Source of the DNA: CAYNRG01 sp964399545
GTDB lineage: Bacteria; Bacillota_I; Bacilli_A; Erysipelotrichales; Erysipelotrichaceae
Assembly: GCA_964399545.1 (NCBI GenBank)
Contig: CAYNRG010000003.1
Location: forward strand, 1 to 64,000
Length of the DNA stretch: 64,000 bases
Direction of reading: 5' to 3'
Made by a program: the position numbers and the translations under genes
Notes under the pieces: generated by a model
Databases searched by the model: none
The model's input: only the letters and a program-made list of their open reading frames with translations
What the model was told of the DNA's origin: nothing
Shown here: positions 17,835 to 25,263 of the stretch, piece after piece
How positions within the stretch are numbered: the stretch's first letter is position 1
Layout of the letters: each line of letters starts with the position of its first letter

Positions 17835-17910
17835 TTACCTCTAACAATTGACCCTTACCAAATAATGAACTCATTTTTTCTTTTTTAATTTCAAATAATT
17901 TTTTTTGCAT
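17764..17910 (-). CDS. Possible small cysteine-containing protein (48 residues)
   Basis: The frame starts M-Q-K-K-L-F-E-I-K-K-E-K-M with TTAGGAG just upstream and ends with three cysteines in I-C-D-K-C-N-C-I-H-I-K. The last 70 bases overlap the frame of the hypothetical protein at 17541. Either the two overlap as real genes, or a +1 frameshift split one gene. The cysteine cluster at the very end is unusual for chance sequence. Confidence 0.35.
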   Translation of the reverse strand: MQKKLFEIKKEKMSSLFGKGQLLEVIDVVSSLVPEANICDKCNCIHIK

Positions 17911-18077
17911 TTTTTTCTCCTAATTTTATTAAAAAATTTACATTGCTTTAATTTACAAAGCATAACTCAATACTGAATTTTAAAGAAGTACAGTATCTCT
18001 TCTTTGAATCAAAAATAAGCACTAAATATTCACTTTTCAAAGAACGAATACCACGCTTATATCACTTTTATAATGAA

Positions 18078-18123
18078 AAAAAGCATAGTATATTAGAAAT
18101 TAACCTAATTTACTATGCTTTTT
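18078..18123 (-). terminator. Strong terminator downstream of the serine recombinase region
   Basis: AAAAAGCATAGTA (18078-18090) pairs with TACTATGCTTTTT (18111-18123), with an inner ATTAG/CTAAT stem. A/T tails on both sides allow termination in both directions. Confidence 0.75.
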
Positions 18124-18160
18124 CGACTATGTAGTTTGGAGCGAGGCTTCGCAATAAAAC

Positions 18161-18225
18161 GAAACCGCCAGATAAATCAGTTCAGATTTATCAACTGATT
18201 TCACTATACCACATCATCCGGTTTC
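18161..18225. other. Nested, mutually exclusive inverted repeats near the recombinase gene end
   Basis: An outer stem GAAACCG (18161-18167)/CGGTTTC (18219-18225) encloses two competing hairpins: GATAAATC (18171-18178)/GATTTATC (18185-18192), and AAATCAGTT (18174-18182)/AACTGATTT (18193-18201). The two inner pairs share bases and cannot form together. It lies 90 bases beyond the stop of the serine recombinase, in a 405-bp stretch without genes. It could be an attachment site, a transfer or replication origin, or a structured RNA. Confidence 0.5.
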
Positions 18226-18315
18226 TGTAAAGAGAAGAAGAAAATATAAAAATGATCTTCTCCTACGCATCTTATAGATTTTGCTATTTTAGATCACCTT
18301 CTGTACTCCTACTAC

Positions 18316-19593
18316 TTACAAATTCAGTTTAATTTTTGACACACTTTTCAAAAGTACCCTTCTTTTCATTTGCTTAGTCAATTTCATCCACTCATTAATT
18401 CGTTTCTCTTTTTCCTCTGCGATTTCGCCTATATATGTATCAATTTTTCTCTCTATCATCTTTATCATTTCGTTCTCATCACTATCGATTACGAATAGAG
18501 CATCCCTCTCTCTTTTCAGCTTCTGTGTCTCTTTTGTCAGTAATTTTGATTTCCTTGAATTTACAGCATATAAATTTGATAAATAATTAAAAAGCTCTTT
18601 TTCTACCCCTTTCTCTGAAACCCTCTTTCTACATTTTTTACACCGATAGTAAAGATATGTATTTCCTTTACTATATGCAGATTCAACGACAAGGGTTTCT
18701 TTACATGATGTGCATACCAACAAACCTTTAAACAAGTATAAATGTTTGGATAACCTAGATCTCTTTTTAAGAATATTTCCGACATTTTGAAATTGTTCTT
18801 TTGTAATGATTGCAGGAGAATGATTTTCCAATTCAATTCTAGAATTTTTAAATGTTCCATAATAGATTTCATTTTTTAAAATGTTTTTTATTACCTTTTC
18901 GGTCCATCTAGTCCACCCCTCAGCTTTAACTCCCTTCTTATTTAAGACAAACGAAATGTTATTCGGATTATAAGTTCTATCCTCTATTTTATCGAATACC
19001 CATCGTACTATCTCTGCTTCTCTTTCATCAATGATTAGTCTCTTTTTATCTTTTTTGTATCCATATGGTATTCGAATCCCTCCCACCGAATAATTACCTT
19101 CTACCGCTGAACGATCTAATCCCCGAATGGTTCTTTCACTAATTGTTTCTCTCTCCCATTGAGATATCAATACAATAAAATTCACCAAAAATCTCCCCAT
19201 AGCACTATTTGTTTCAATTTTTTCCTTCAAACTGATTAACTCTACATCATATTTTTCAAATAATTCAATTAGCTCAATAAAATCCTTCATTCTCCTTGTT
19301 AATCGATCCATATTATGGACGATGACTGCTTTAACTTTATTTCCTTTTATGTCTCTCATTAGTTTTAAAAACTCTTTTCTTTTGAGATTTTTTGCAGATT
19401 GTCCCTCATCTCTATAAACTACTCTATCACCCCTTGTATCTTCTATATATTCTAGGTATTTTTTGATTTTATCTTCTTGATCTCTGATAGAGTAGCCAAA
19501 CTCTGCTTGTTCTCGAGTAGATACCCTACAATACATCGCAATACTTCTTTCATCTGACTGATCCATAATTTTCGAATTTACTATATTCTTCAT
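18316..19593 (-). CDS. Large serine recombinase (site-specific integrase of the mobile element)
   Basis: The 425-residue protein has an N-terminal resolvase catalytic domain with the nucleophile Ser25 in YCRVSTREQ, further active-site arginines in NMDRLTRRMKDF and ERETISERT, a recombinase DNA-binding domain (from about residue 175, GGIRIPYGY), and a zinc ribbon with paired CxxC motifs (C-T-S-C and C-K-K-C) followed by a coiled-coil tail. It is shorter than many integrases of this class but complete. It is the only integrase-type gene in the 14-44 kb element, so it should catalyse integration and excision. A GGGGAAGAG ribosome site precedes the ATG. The KAP NTPase gene lies upstream on the same strand. 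Confidence 0.93.
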   Translation of the reverse strand: MKNIVNSKIMDQSDERSIAMYCRVSTREQAEFGYSIRDQEDKIKKYLEYIEDTRGDRVVYRDEGQSAKNLKRKEFLKLMRDIKGNKVKAVIVHNMDRLTRRMKDFIELIELFEKYDVELISLKEKIETNSAMGRFLVNFIVLISQWERETISERTIRGLDRSAVEGNYSVGGIRIPYGYKKDKKRLIIDEREAEIVRWVFDKIEDRTYNPNNISFVLNKKGVKAEGWTRWTEKVIKNILKNEIYYGTFKNSRIELENHSPAIITKEQFQNVGNILKKRSRLSKHLYLFKGLLVCTSCKETLVVESAYSKGNTYLYYRCKKCRKRVSEKGVEKELFNYLSNLYAVNSRKSKLLTKETQKLKRERDALFVIDSDENEMIKMIERKIDTYIGEIAEEKEKRINEWMKLTKQMKRRVLLKSVSKIKLNL

Positions 19594-19654
19594 ATTCTCT
19601 TCCCCTTATAGAATTATTGTATACTTAAAATGAATTTATGAATATTAAAAGGAA

Positions 19655-19685
19655 TTAAAAAAGAACACTCATCTCTGAGCGTTCC
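19655..19685 (-). terminator. Terminator after the KAP NTPase gene
   Basis: GAACACTCA (19664-19672) pairs with TGAGCGTTC (19677-19685) and is flanked on the minus-strand 3' side by a run of T. It separates the NTPase gene from the recombinase gene. Confidence 0.65.
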
Positions 19686-19770
19686 CACCTTAATATACAA
19701 GCAAGCAATCACTTACATATTCTCCAATCATGCAATTGATACGATATTAGTTTCTAAAATTGTAAAGAAT

Positions 19771-22700
19771 CTATTTATAATTCCATATACTTTCACTAAG
19801 GTTAAATGTTTTGCCAGATTTTTTTACAATACCCTTATTTACAAGAATTTCTAAAATATCAGTATCTATCTCATCTACTCTTACCCTTCTTGGTTGTTTG
19901 CCTTCAAAAAAATTTGTATGCATTTTGCCAAATTGTTTTTCAAGTTTTTCCCAACTCATGCATACTTTAAAAATTTCTTTTAGTTCATCATAACTCTGAG
20001 TCAAAAGTTCATCAAAAAGACTCAATTTATACTCCTTCTTTACACCCTTAGATTGGAATACTTTTTTCAGTAAATTTTCATCTATATTTTTTGCATATTC
20101 CAACTTAGAGAGAACAATAAACCGTACTTTAATCTCATCTTCTATATTAAATTTTATTACTTCATCAAAAATTTCCTCTGATTCACCGTGTAGTTTACCT
20201 TGATTTTCAAAATACTCTAAATAAATATCCATACCTTTTCCTAAATATCTCATTTTCATATTAAAATCTTCAATGGCTATATCCTTGAGTTTATTCCAAT
20301 TCTCCATCGTAAAAGTTAATCTCTCGTTTGCCATCAATACAATTAGTTCATCTAATGGAAACGTAGAAATATCATCAATATCGATATCCATTTCCAATTG
20401 TCTGGCCAATTTTTCTATTATGTCAAGCCTTCTTGCTGAGGAGAACTTATATTCTTGAATCTGCTTCACAATTTCCTCATGATCTTCTGATTTTAAACTT
20501 TCTATGCTTGTCAGATAATTGTCTACCTCATCATCTGACAAGTTCTCAAAATACTCTCGACCACCTTCTATATTTAAACTTTCTATATAAATTGCACTTT
20601 GTATCGTTTTCTGAATTAAGCCATTTTTAATCAATTCAGAAGTTTGAGTATGCGCTTCCCCCTCCGAAAGATGGCGATTAATAAATTCTATCTCACTTAA
20701 ATTTACTTCTATCTGGTTTGTAATAATAAAGCCAACGATCAACCTTATAAAATCCTTTTCTTCTATATTATACGATTCTACTTCAAATAACTTATCTATG
20801 ATCTCCTCCGTTTTATCATCTTCCAAAAATTTTAACTTTTCAAATTCTTTTGACATATTTCTAAAAATATCTTCCTTATTTATTTTAAGAAGCGCGAAAA
20901 AATTATTGATATTGCAGTCCACTAAATCTTTCCCAACTATCTTTCTCACATTTTTGAAATCAATTTTATCAATCTGTCCTATTCGGAACCCAATTTTATC
21001 TTCTTCAATTAAATTAGATAAAATTACTTGACCATCTTCTCTTTCAAGTATTAATGAAATAAGAGAATCTTTCTGCTCATTAGCCTTGAGGGCTTCTTCT
21101 ATAATTGCTAAAGACAGTTGCTTACGAAACTGAATATATTTTCCTATAAAATTTTGTGATGAAATAGATCTTTTAAAATATCTATTTTGGGGATCTATTC
21201 CAGTATCTCTTTTTTCATATGCGAATTCCATTAAATCGTAATTTAAACCTCTATCTCCAACATCAATATTCATTTCTATTACATTGTGCAAAATTTCTTC
21301 TTTTTTATCTATTCTTGTTGAATACAGCGTTTGTGGATCATTTTCCTTATAAAATCCCATGAGGAATTCATTATCAATAGTACTCCTATAACTTATGGAA
21401 GTATATATTGAAAAATCATCCATCAAAAGCCCCTTCTGAATTCCTATGTTTATAAGATGCTCATCTTTATACGGCAAATCTTTATTGGCGAAAATTTTTC
21501 CTTTCTCTACACCAATCAACCCTCTTTCTATTTCTAATCTACACCTTTCTATATTTTCTGATATTTTTTCTATTTCTTCTGCCATTTGTTCTTTTTGTAG
21601 TTTTATAGCCTCTTCACTCAATTCATTGTACTTGTCTTTTGCAGACTGAACCGCAGCTTCATTATATAACGGGTAGAGATTCCTCTTATTACGAATATGA
21701 AGCATAAATGACTCTATGTTATACACATTGATCGATACCATATTCCGACGCGATAATCCAGCTTCTTTTATCACTTCGTCAACGTAGCATTGATAAACCT
21801 TGTCATCGATTTGTTTAGTATCTAGGAATTTTATATCCTTTATTCTTGCTTCAACTTCCCTCTTCTTTTCGAGAAGATCCTTCATCTCCTCTTCTTTCTC
21901 TGACACATACTCATTTCTTCTATCTTTAAGACTTTCCACAATTTTATAAATATTGCTATGTAGTTTAGGTTTTGTTATTTGCAAAACACTATAAAAAAGT
22001 ATCTTTTCATTATCTACATCCTCTTCTTTTAAACGTTCCTTGCTTGCTTTGTATTCATTGACTATTGAATTTATCATTCTGCGGTCATACACTTCAAGCA
22101 TGAGCCAACTCAACGTTGAAAAATCTAAACCTTCCTCTTTTTTTAACAGTTCCTTTAGCACAATTGCCGAATTTGTCGTATCGACTGTAGGAACTATGTG
22201 TATAGTAAAATCAAAAAATTTTGATAAATTGGTATTTTCCATAGCTCTTCTACTATTTTCTCTATCCTCATTATCATTTTTCAAGTTAAAAAAAACATTT
22301 GAATTCACGGCATAAATAAATTTAACTTTACATCTTCTTCCAAAACAATTATTTAAATTATTATTAATTTCTCTCAAAAATGTAAGGACCTTAACTTCAT
22401 TAAATCTATCTAGATCTTCTATTATCAGCACAATGTTCTTTGTCCAATATCCTTTAGAAGCATTTATTTTTTTAAATAAACTATTCATTAATTCATTATT
22501 GACTATCATCAAGTGATCATTAGTATTTTCTTCAATTTTTAAATAATTTTTTATTTCGATTGCTTTAATTTTTTTTGTGCCTATAAGTTTGTATACTGTC
22601 ATACCCACTATTACAGAAATTATAAAAAAAGAGAGTATCTCATGATAAACTTTATTTTCTAACCTCAACTTCAATATCGGCATAGCATATCCCCAGCTCA

Positions 22701-23118
22701 ATAAGTATATAGCCGTAAATATTAGGAACCCATAAATACATACGTATAATTTTATCTTATTTTTTTCACGTTTAATCACTTGAGAAGACACCTGATCAAT
22801 GAGGTGCTTTAAAATTCTTGTTGTTACCCCTTGACTATCTTCATCTTCATCAAAATTCAGAAGAGAAACTTTTAGTAAACTATTTCTACACTTCCAAAAT
22901 ATTTTATTCTTTCTTAATTTTAAAAAGTATGAAATTATCAATGAACTTTTCCCAGTACCATATCCCCCTATGATTCCAATATTCTGAATATTATCCTGCT
23001 CCATCGCATAATCTAGTCTCTTTCTTTCTATACAAGAAGAACTGTCTACATTGTCAAACACATCATCCCTTGGGCAATTATCTAAATATCCATTATTTCT
23101 GACCTTGTCTTTACCCAT
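19771..23118 (-). CDS. KAP/YobI-type membrane-associated P-loop NTPase, candidate defence protein
   Basis: The 1115-residue protein has Walker A GGYGTGKSS at residues 51-59 and Walker B IVLIIEDLDR at 229-238. Two membrane helices lie between them (about 124-146 and 160-180). Transmembrane segments inserted between Walker A and B are the hallmark of KAP-family STAND-like NTPases. The rest (about 250-1115) is a long helical, charged region of the kind used for sensing or effector contacts, with coiled-coil at roughly 400-430 and 490-540. KAP NTPases have been linked to phage defence and membrane signalling. It is the largest gene of the element, lies between terminators beside the recombinase and is probably cargo. 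No obvious partner protein follows. Confidence 0.85.
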   Translation of the reverse strand: MGKDKVRNNGYLDNCPRDDVFDNVDSSSCIERKRLDYAMEQDNIQNIGIIGGYGTGKSSLIISYFLKLRKNKIFWKCRNSLLKVSLLNFDEDEDSQGVTTRILKHLIDQVSSQVIKREKNKIKLYVCIYGFLIFTAIYLLSWGYAMPILKLRLENKVYHEILSFFIISVIVGMTVYKLIGTKKIKAIEIKNYLKIEENTNDHLMIVNNELMNSLFKKINASKGYWTKNIVLIIEDLDRFNEVKVLTFLREINNNLNNCFGRRCKVKFIYAVNSNVFFNLKNDNEDRENSRRAMENTNLSKFFDFTIHIVPTVDTTNSAIVLKELLKKEEGLDFSTLSWLMLEVYDRRMINSIVNEYKASKERLKEEDVDNEKILFYSVLQITKPKLHSNIYKIVESLKDRRNEYVSEKEEEMKDLLEKKREVEARIKDIKFLDTKQIDDKVYQCYVDEVIKEAGLSRRNMVSINVYNIESFMLHIRNKRNLYPLYNEAAVQSAKDKYNELSEEAIKLQKEQMAEEIEKISENIERCRLEIERGLIGVEKGKIFANKDLPYKDEHLINIGIQKGLLMDDFSIYTSISYRSTIDNEFLMGFYKENDPQTLYSTRIDKKEEILHNVIEMNIDVGDRGLNYDLMEFAYEKRDTGIDPQNRYFKRSISSQNFIGKYIQFRKQLSLAIIEEALKANEQKDSLISLILEREDGQVILSNLIEEDKIGFRIGQIDKIDFKNVRKIVGKDLVDCNINNFFALLKINKEDIFRNMSKEFEKLKFLEDDKTEEIIDKLFEVESYNIEEKDFIRLIVGFIITNQIEVNLSEIEFINRHLSEGEAHTQTSELIKNGLIQKTIQSAIYIESLNIEGGREYFENLSDDEVDNYLTSIESLKSEDHEEIVKQIQEYKFSSARRLDIIEKLARQLEMDIDIDDISTFPLDELIVLMANERLTFTMENWNKLKDIAIEDFNMKMRYLGKGMDIYLEYFENQGKLHGESEEIFDEVIKFNIEDEIKVRFIVLSKLEYAKNIDENLLKKVFQSKGVKKEYKLSLFDELLTQSYDELKEIFKVCMSWEKLEKQFGKMHTNFFEGKQPRRVRVDEIDTDILEILVNKGIVKKSGKTFNLSESIWNYK

Positions 23119-23232
23119 ACTTTCCTCCCTACATTATATTTATGTAAATTATATCACAAATAAATGATCTCCATATTCATTTTTTACTATTATCCCCTTT
23201 TTGTAACCCCAATACCTTACTAAAGCTTATTT

Positions 23233-23402
23233 TTATAAAAAAAAGAACACTCTAGAGAGTGTTCACCTATAATTGTAAGCTTTTTACCTATAACTCCTAT
23301 GGATATGCTTACTTCCATTAGGTAGGCACATGACTCTTTTTTTGATTTTGTGCATATGCACATGGGAGTGGCAATCATGCTAGAGACCCTCCCTCCTATT
23401 TC
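23233..23402 (-). ncRNA. Autonomous short transcript with own promoter and terminator
   Basis: A sigma-70 promoter (next entry) should start transcription near 23402. A perfect GAACACTC/GAGTGTTC hairpin (23245-23264) followed by eight T ends it near 23233, giving about 165 nt. Inside are a strong AGGAGGGAGGG ribosome-site-like stretch, an ATG (M-I-A-T-P-M-C-I-C-T-K) whose frame runs past the terminator, a GGGAG/CTCCC pair that could hide that site, and a perfect 14-bp palindrome TGTGCATATGCACA at 23349-23362. It may be a regulatory RNA, a type I toxin-like messenger, or an RNA partner of the ToxN-like gene. No tandem repeats of the type III antitoxin kind are seen. Confidence 0.5.
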
Positions 23403-23408
23403 ATATTT

Positions 23409-23437
23409 ATTATATATAAATATTTACCATGCGTCAA
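23409..23437 (-). promoter_or_regulatory. Promoter of the short transcript
   Basis: On the minus strand TTGACG (23432-23437) and TATAAT (23409-23414) are exactly 17 bases apart. The -35 box overlaps the stop codon of the ToxN-like gene. Confidence 0.75.
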
Positions 23438-23826
23438 TATTTTTTCTGTAGTTCTATCATAATTTTATGATCCACGGAAAATCGTGTAGGGTAGTGATCA
23501 GATAAGAATTTCATATAACGGCGTACAATATTCGCATACTCTTTTTCTATTTCCTTTTGTGTACCTGGATCCATCGCTGTACTATAGTATTTAGAACTAA
23601 TTATTCTATTATTGATCAGTGGGAACGCTTTATCAAATTGAATAGATTGAGTTGACAACTGATATGAATAGGGCTTGCCTAATGTATGAGTCATGGGTAA
23701 TAAATGACTTTGATTTTTAATTTTTACTAATAGTAAATATGGTCGTTGACTTTGTTTAAACTCTCCATTAGTAGCCGCATAGGCAAGAGAGATAAAATCT
23801 TTTCTTAGCGTGTATATTTTAATCAT
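23434..23826 (-). CDS. Small protein resembling ToxN/AbiQ-family endoribonucleases
   Basis: The 130-residue product has the order of motifs I associate with ToxN/AbiQ: an N-terminal I-Y-T-L-R-K-D-F-I, then R-P-Y-L-L-L-V-K-I-K-N-Q-S-H-L-L-P-M-T, then F-P-L-I-N-N-R-I, and a C-terminal helix E-K-E-Y-A-N-I-V-R-R-Y-M-K-F. It is shorter than typical members (about 160-170). ToxN toxins are normally held by an upstream array of repeated RNA; here the start overlaps the replication-relaxation gene by 8 bp, so no such array can sit there. A separate short RNA lies just downstream. It may be a divergent or re-purposed relative. The assignment is from sequence pattern only. Confidence 0.45.
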   Translation of the reverse strand: MIKIYTLRKDFISLAYAATNGEFKQSQRPYLLLVKIKNQSHLLPMTHTLGKPYSYQLSTQSIQFDKAFPLINNRIISSKYYSTAMDPGTQKEIEKEYANIVRRYMKFLSDHYPTRFSVDHKIMIELQKKY

Positions 23827-24640
23827 AATTCACCTTCCTAGTTAATTGAATTTTTTGTGTAGCAAAAGGAACTGTATAAAGCGTTCTATCTTGATTCTCA
23901 CATAAATCAGTATATGTAGCCACCAAGATATCAAATCCCTTTCGGCCAATTTCTCTCATTTTTTTAATCAAATTCTCTGCTTTTTTTTCTTCACTCACAA
24001 TATACACCAACCGTGCTGTTGCTAAATTATGACCAACTATGGCATCAAACTTTTTTTCTCTGATTGCTGCAGAGTATCTATTTAATTTTTTCGATATTTT
24101 ATCCATATCCATGTAATTCTTCTCCACCTCGATAAAGAAAGCTCCAATTTGGTCATCTTTTGAAAAAACAATCGTTCCATCTGGCCTCAATAACACAGTT
24201 TGATTAAATTCTCCCGAATCATTGTATAAGTGTACTGGATTAAATCCATTTTTCTCTAAGGTCATCATCAACTCCATAACCGCTCGAGTTAACATACAAT
24301 CATGTGATAAATTTCCAACCCAAGCACCGCATTCACGTTTATCATTCAGTCTTTCATCTTCATCAGATGCAATACCTATACCAGTCTCATCTAAAGCAAT
24401 ACACCAGTAATGCTCTTTTACATTTTTTGCATTTTTTGGTGGAGCTACTGGAAATTCCTCAAAAATTCTGTATTTTTTAAATGCTGCACGTTTACTCTCT
24501 GTATGACGTCTGCTTTTCCCAGGGCACAACCATTTATAAAGAAATTCCTTATCTGCATAGCCAAATACATTCAGTAATCGAATTACCTTTCTTTCATGAT
24601 CAGATATTCTAGGAAATTTAAGTTCACTTACTCTTTTCAA
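23819..24640 (-). CDS. Replication-relaxation family protein, candidate relaxase or relaxase accessory factor
   Basis: The roughly 273-residue protein begins with a winged-helix-like region (H-E-R-K-V-I-R-L-L-N-V-F-G-Y-A-D) and continues with an alpha/beta nuclease-like fold (L-S-H-D-C-M-L-T-R-A-V, then R-P-D-G-T-I-V-F, then F-F-I-E-V-E-K). This matches what I know of the replication-relaxation family, found on conjugative plasmids and ICEs and implicated in DNA relaxation. A TTG at 24640 preceded by GAGGGG is the best start; the frame extends upstream into the neighbouring gene. No other relaxase is visible in the element, so this may be the transfer nuclease. It overlaps both neighbours. 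Confidence 0.6.
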   Translation of the reverse strand: MKRVSELKFPRISDHERKVIRLLNVFGYADKEFLYKWLCPGKSRRHTESKRAAFKKYRIFEEFPVAPPKNAKNVKEHYWCIALDETGIGIASDEDERLNDKRECGAWVGNLSHDCMLTRAVMELMMTLEKNGFNPVHLYNDSGEFNQTVLLRPDGTIVFSKDDQIGAFFIEVEKNYMDMDKISKKLNRYSAAIREKKFDAIVGHNLATARLVYIVSEEKKAENLIKKMREIGRKGFDILVATYTDLCENQDRTLYTVPFATQKIQLTRKVNYD

Positions 24641-24996
24641 AATATACCCCTCACCATTGGCCACAGACCAGCTACTAATATAAACAAATACATTAGTGAT
24701 ATCCACCTCCATATTATTTTATTCCTAACCATATAGTAAATCAGACAGAACCCAACTATTGACCCAATCATCAAAGTTTTCGTTGAGGAAATTAAAAAAG
24801 CAAACACATTACTAAGCTGTTCATTTACAAATAGCAGCATCGGTGCACTTGTCCAACTAACCATGAATCGATAAAATCCAATAAGTCCTATTATCGATAA
24901 CACTGGGGTTATATATCTCCTAATTCCTTTCGGAAGTAGTCGAACAATTTGATATCCTGCTTTCCTTAATTGATAAAAAATTCTATTTATATTCAT
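24637..24996 (-). CDS. Small multi-spanning membrane protein of the transfer region
   Basis: The 119-residue protein has a basic N-terminus (R-K-A-G-Y-Q-I-V-R-L-L-P-K-G-I-R-R-Y) and three predicted hydrophobic segments at roughly 33-55, 68-90 and 96-115. AAGGAG precedes the ATG. Its stop overlaps the start of the replication-relaxation gene, so the two are coupled. It may tether the DNA-processing protein to the membrane, but no family is recognised. Confidence 0.55.
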   Translation of the reverse strand: MNINRIFYQLRKAGYQIVRLLPKGIRRYITPVLSIIGLIGFYRFMVSWTSAPMLLFVNEQLSNVFAFLISSTKTLMIGSIVGFCLIYYMVRNKIIWRWISLMYLFILVAGLWPMVRGIF

Positions 24997-25187
24997 TATT
25001 ACTATCTCCTTTTCTTCTATTTTTTATTGGTTATTTAGTTTGTTTATTAGGTAGTGTTTTTAAAGACTATATGGATTATTTATTTAGATATACATATGGT
25101 TATTTTTTTTGGTAAAAAAGGGGGTTGTATAATTTTTTATGTAAATATACCTCCTTATTTAATGGGCTTTTTAAGTATAAATCGTAC

Positions 25188-25219
25188 AAAAAAGTGTTCA
25201 TTTAAAATGAACACTTTTT
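25188..25219 (-). terminator. Terminator at the end of the transfer operon
   Basis: AAAAAGTGTTCATTT and AAATGAACACTTTTT form a 15-bp perfect stem with a one-base loop. It closes the long transcript that ends with the FtsK/TcpA-like gene. Confidence 0.85.
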
Positions 25220-25263
25220 GAGCTAATTTATGAACCTCACCATCCACTCTATACATGTTTAAA

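Noticed and set aside
19811..22315. Several plus-strand open frames of 60-90 codons inside the KAP NTPase gene
   Set aside because: They are antisense shadows of a long real gene, with no ribosome sites or family features.
23233..23402. Type III antitoxin repeat array for the ToxN-like gene
   Set aside because: No tandem repeats are present and the unit lies downstream of the gene with its own promoter.
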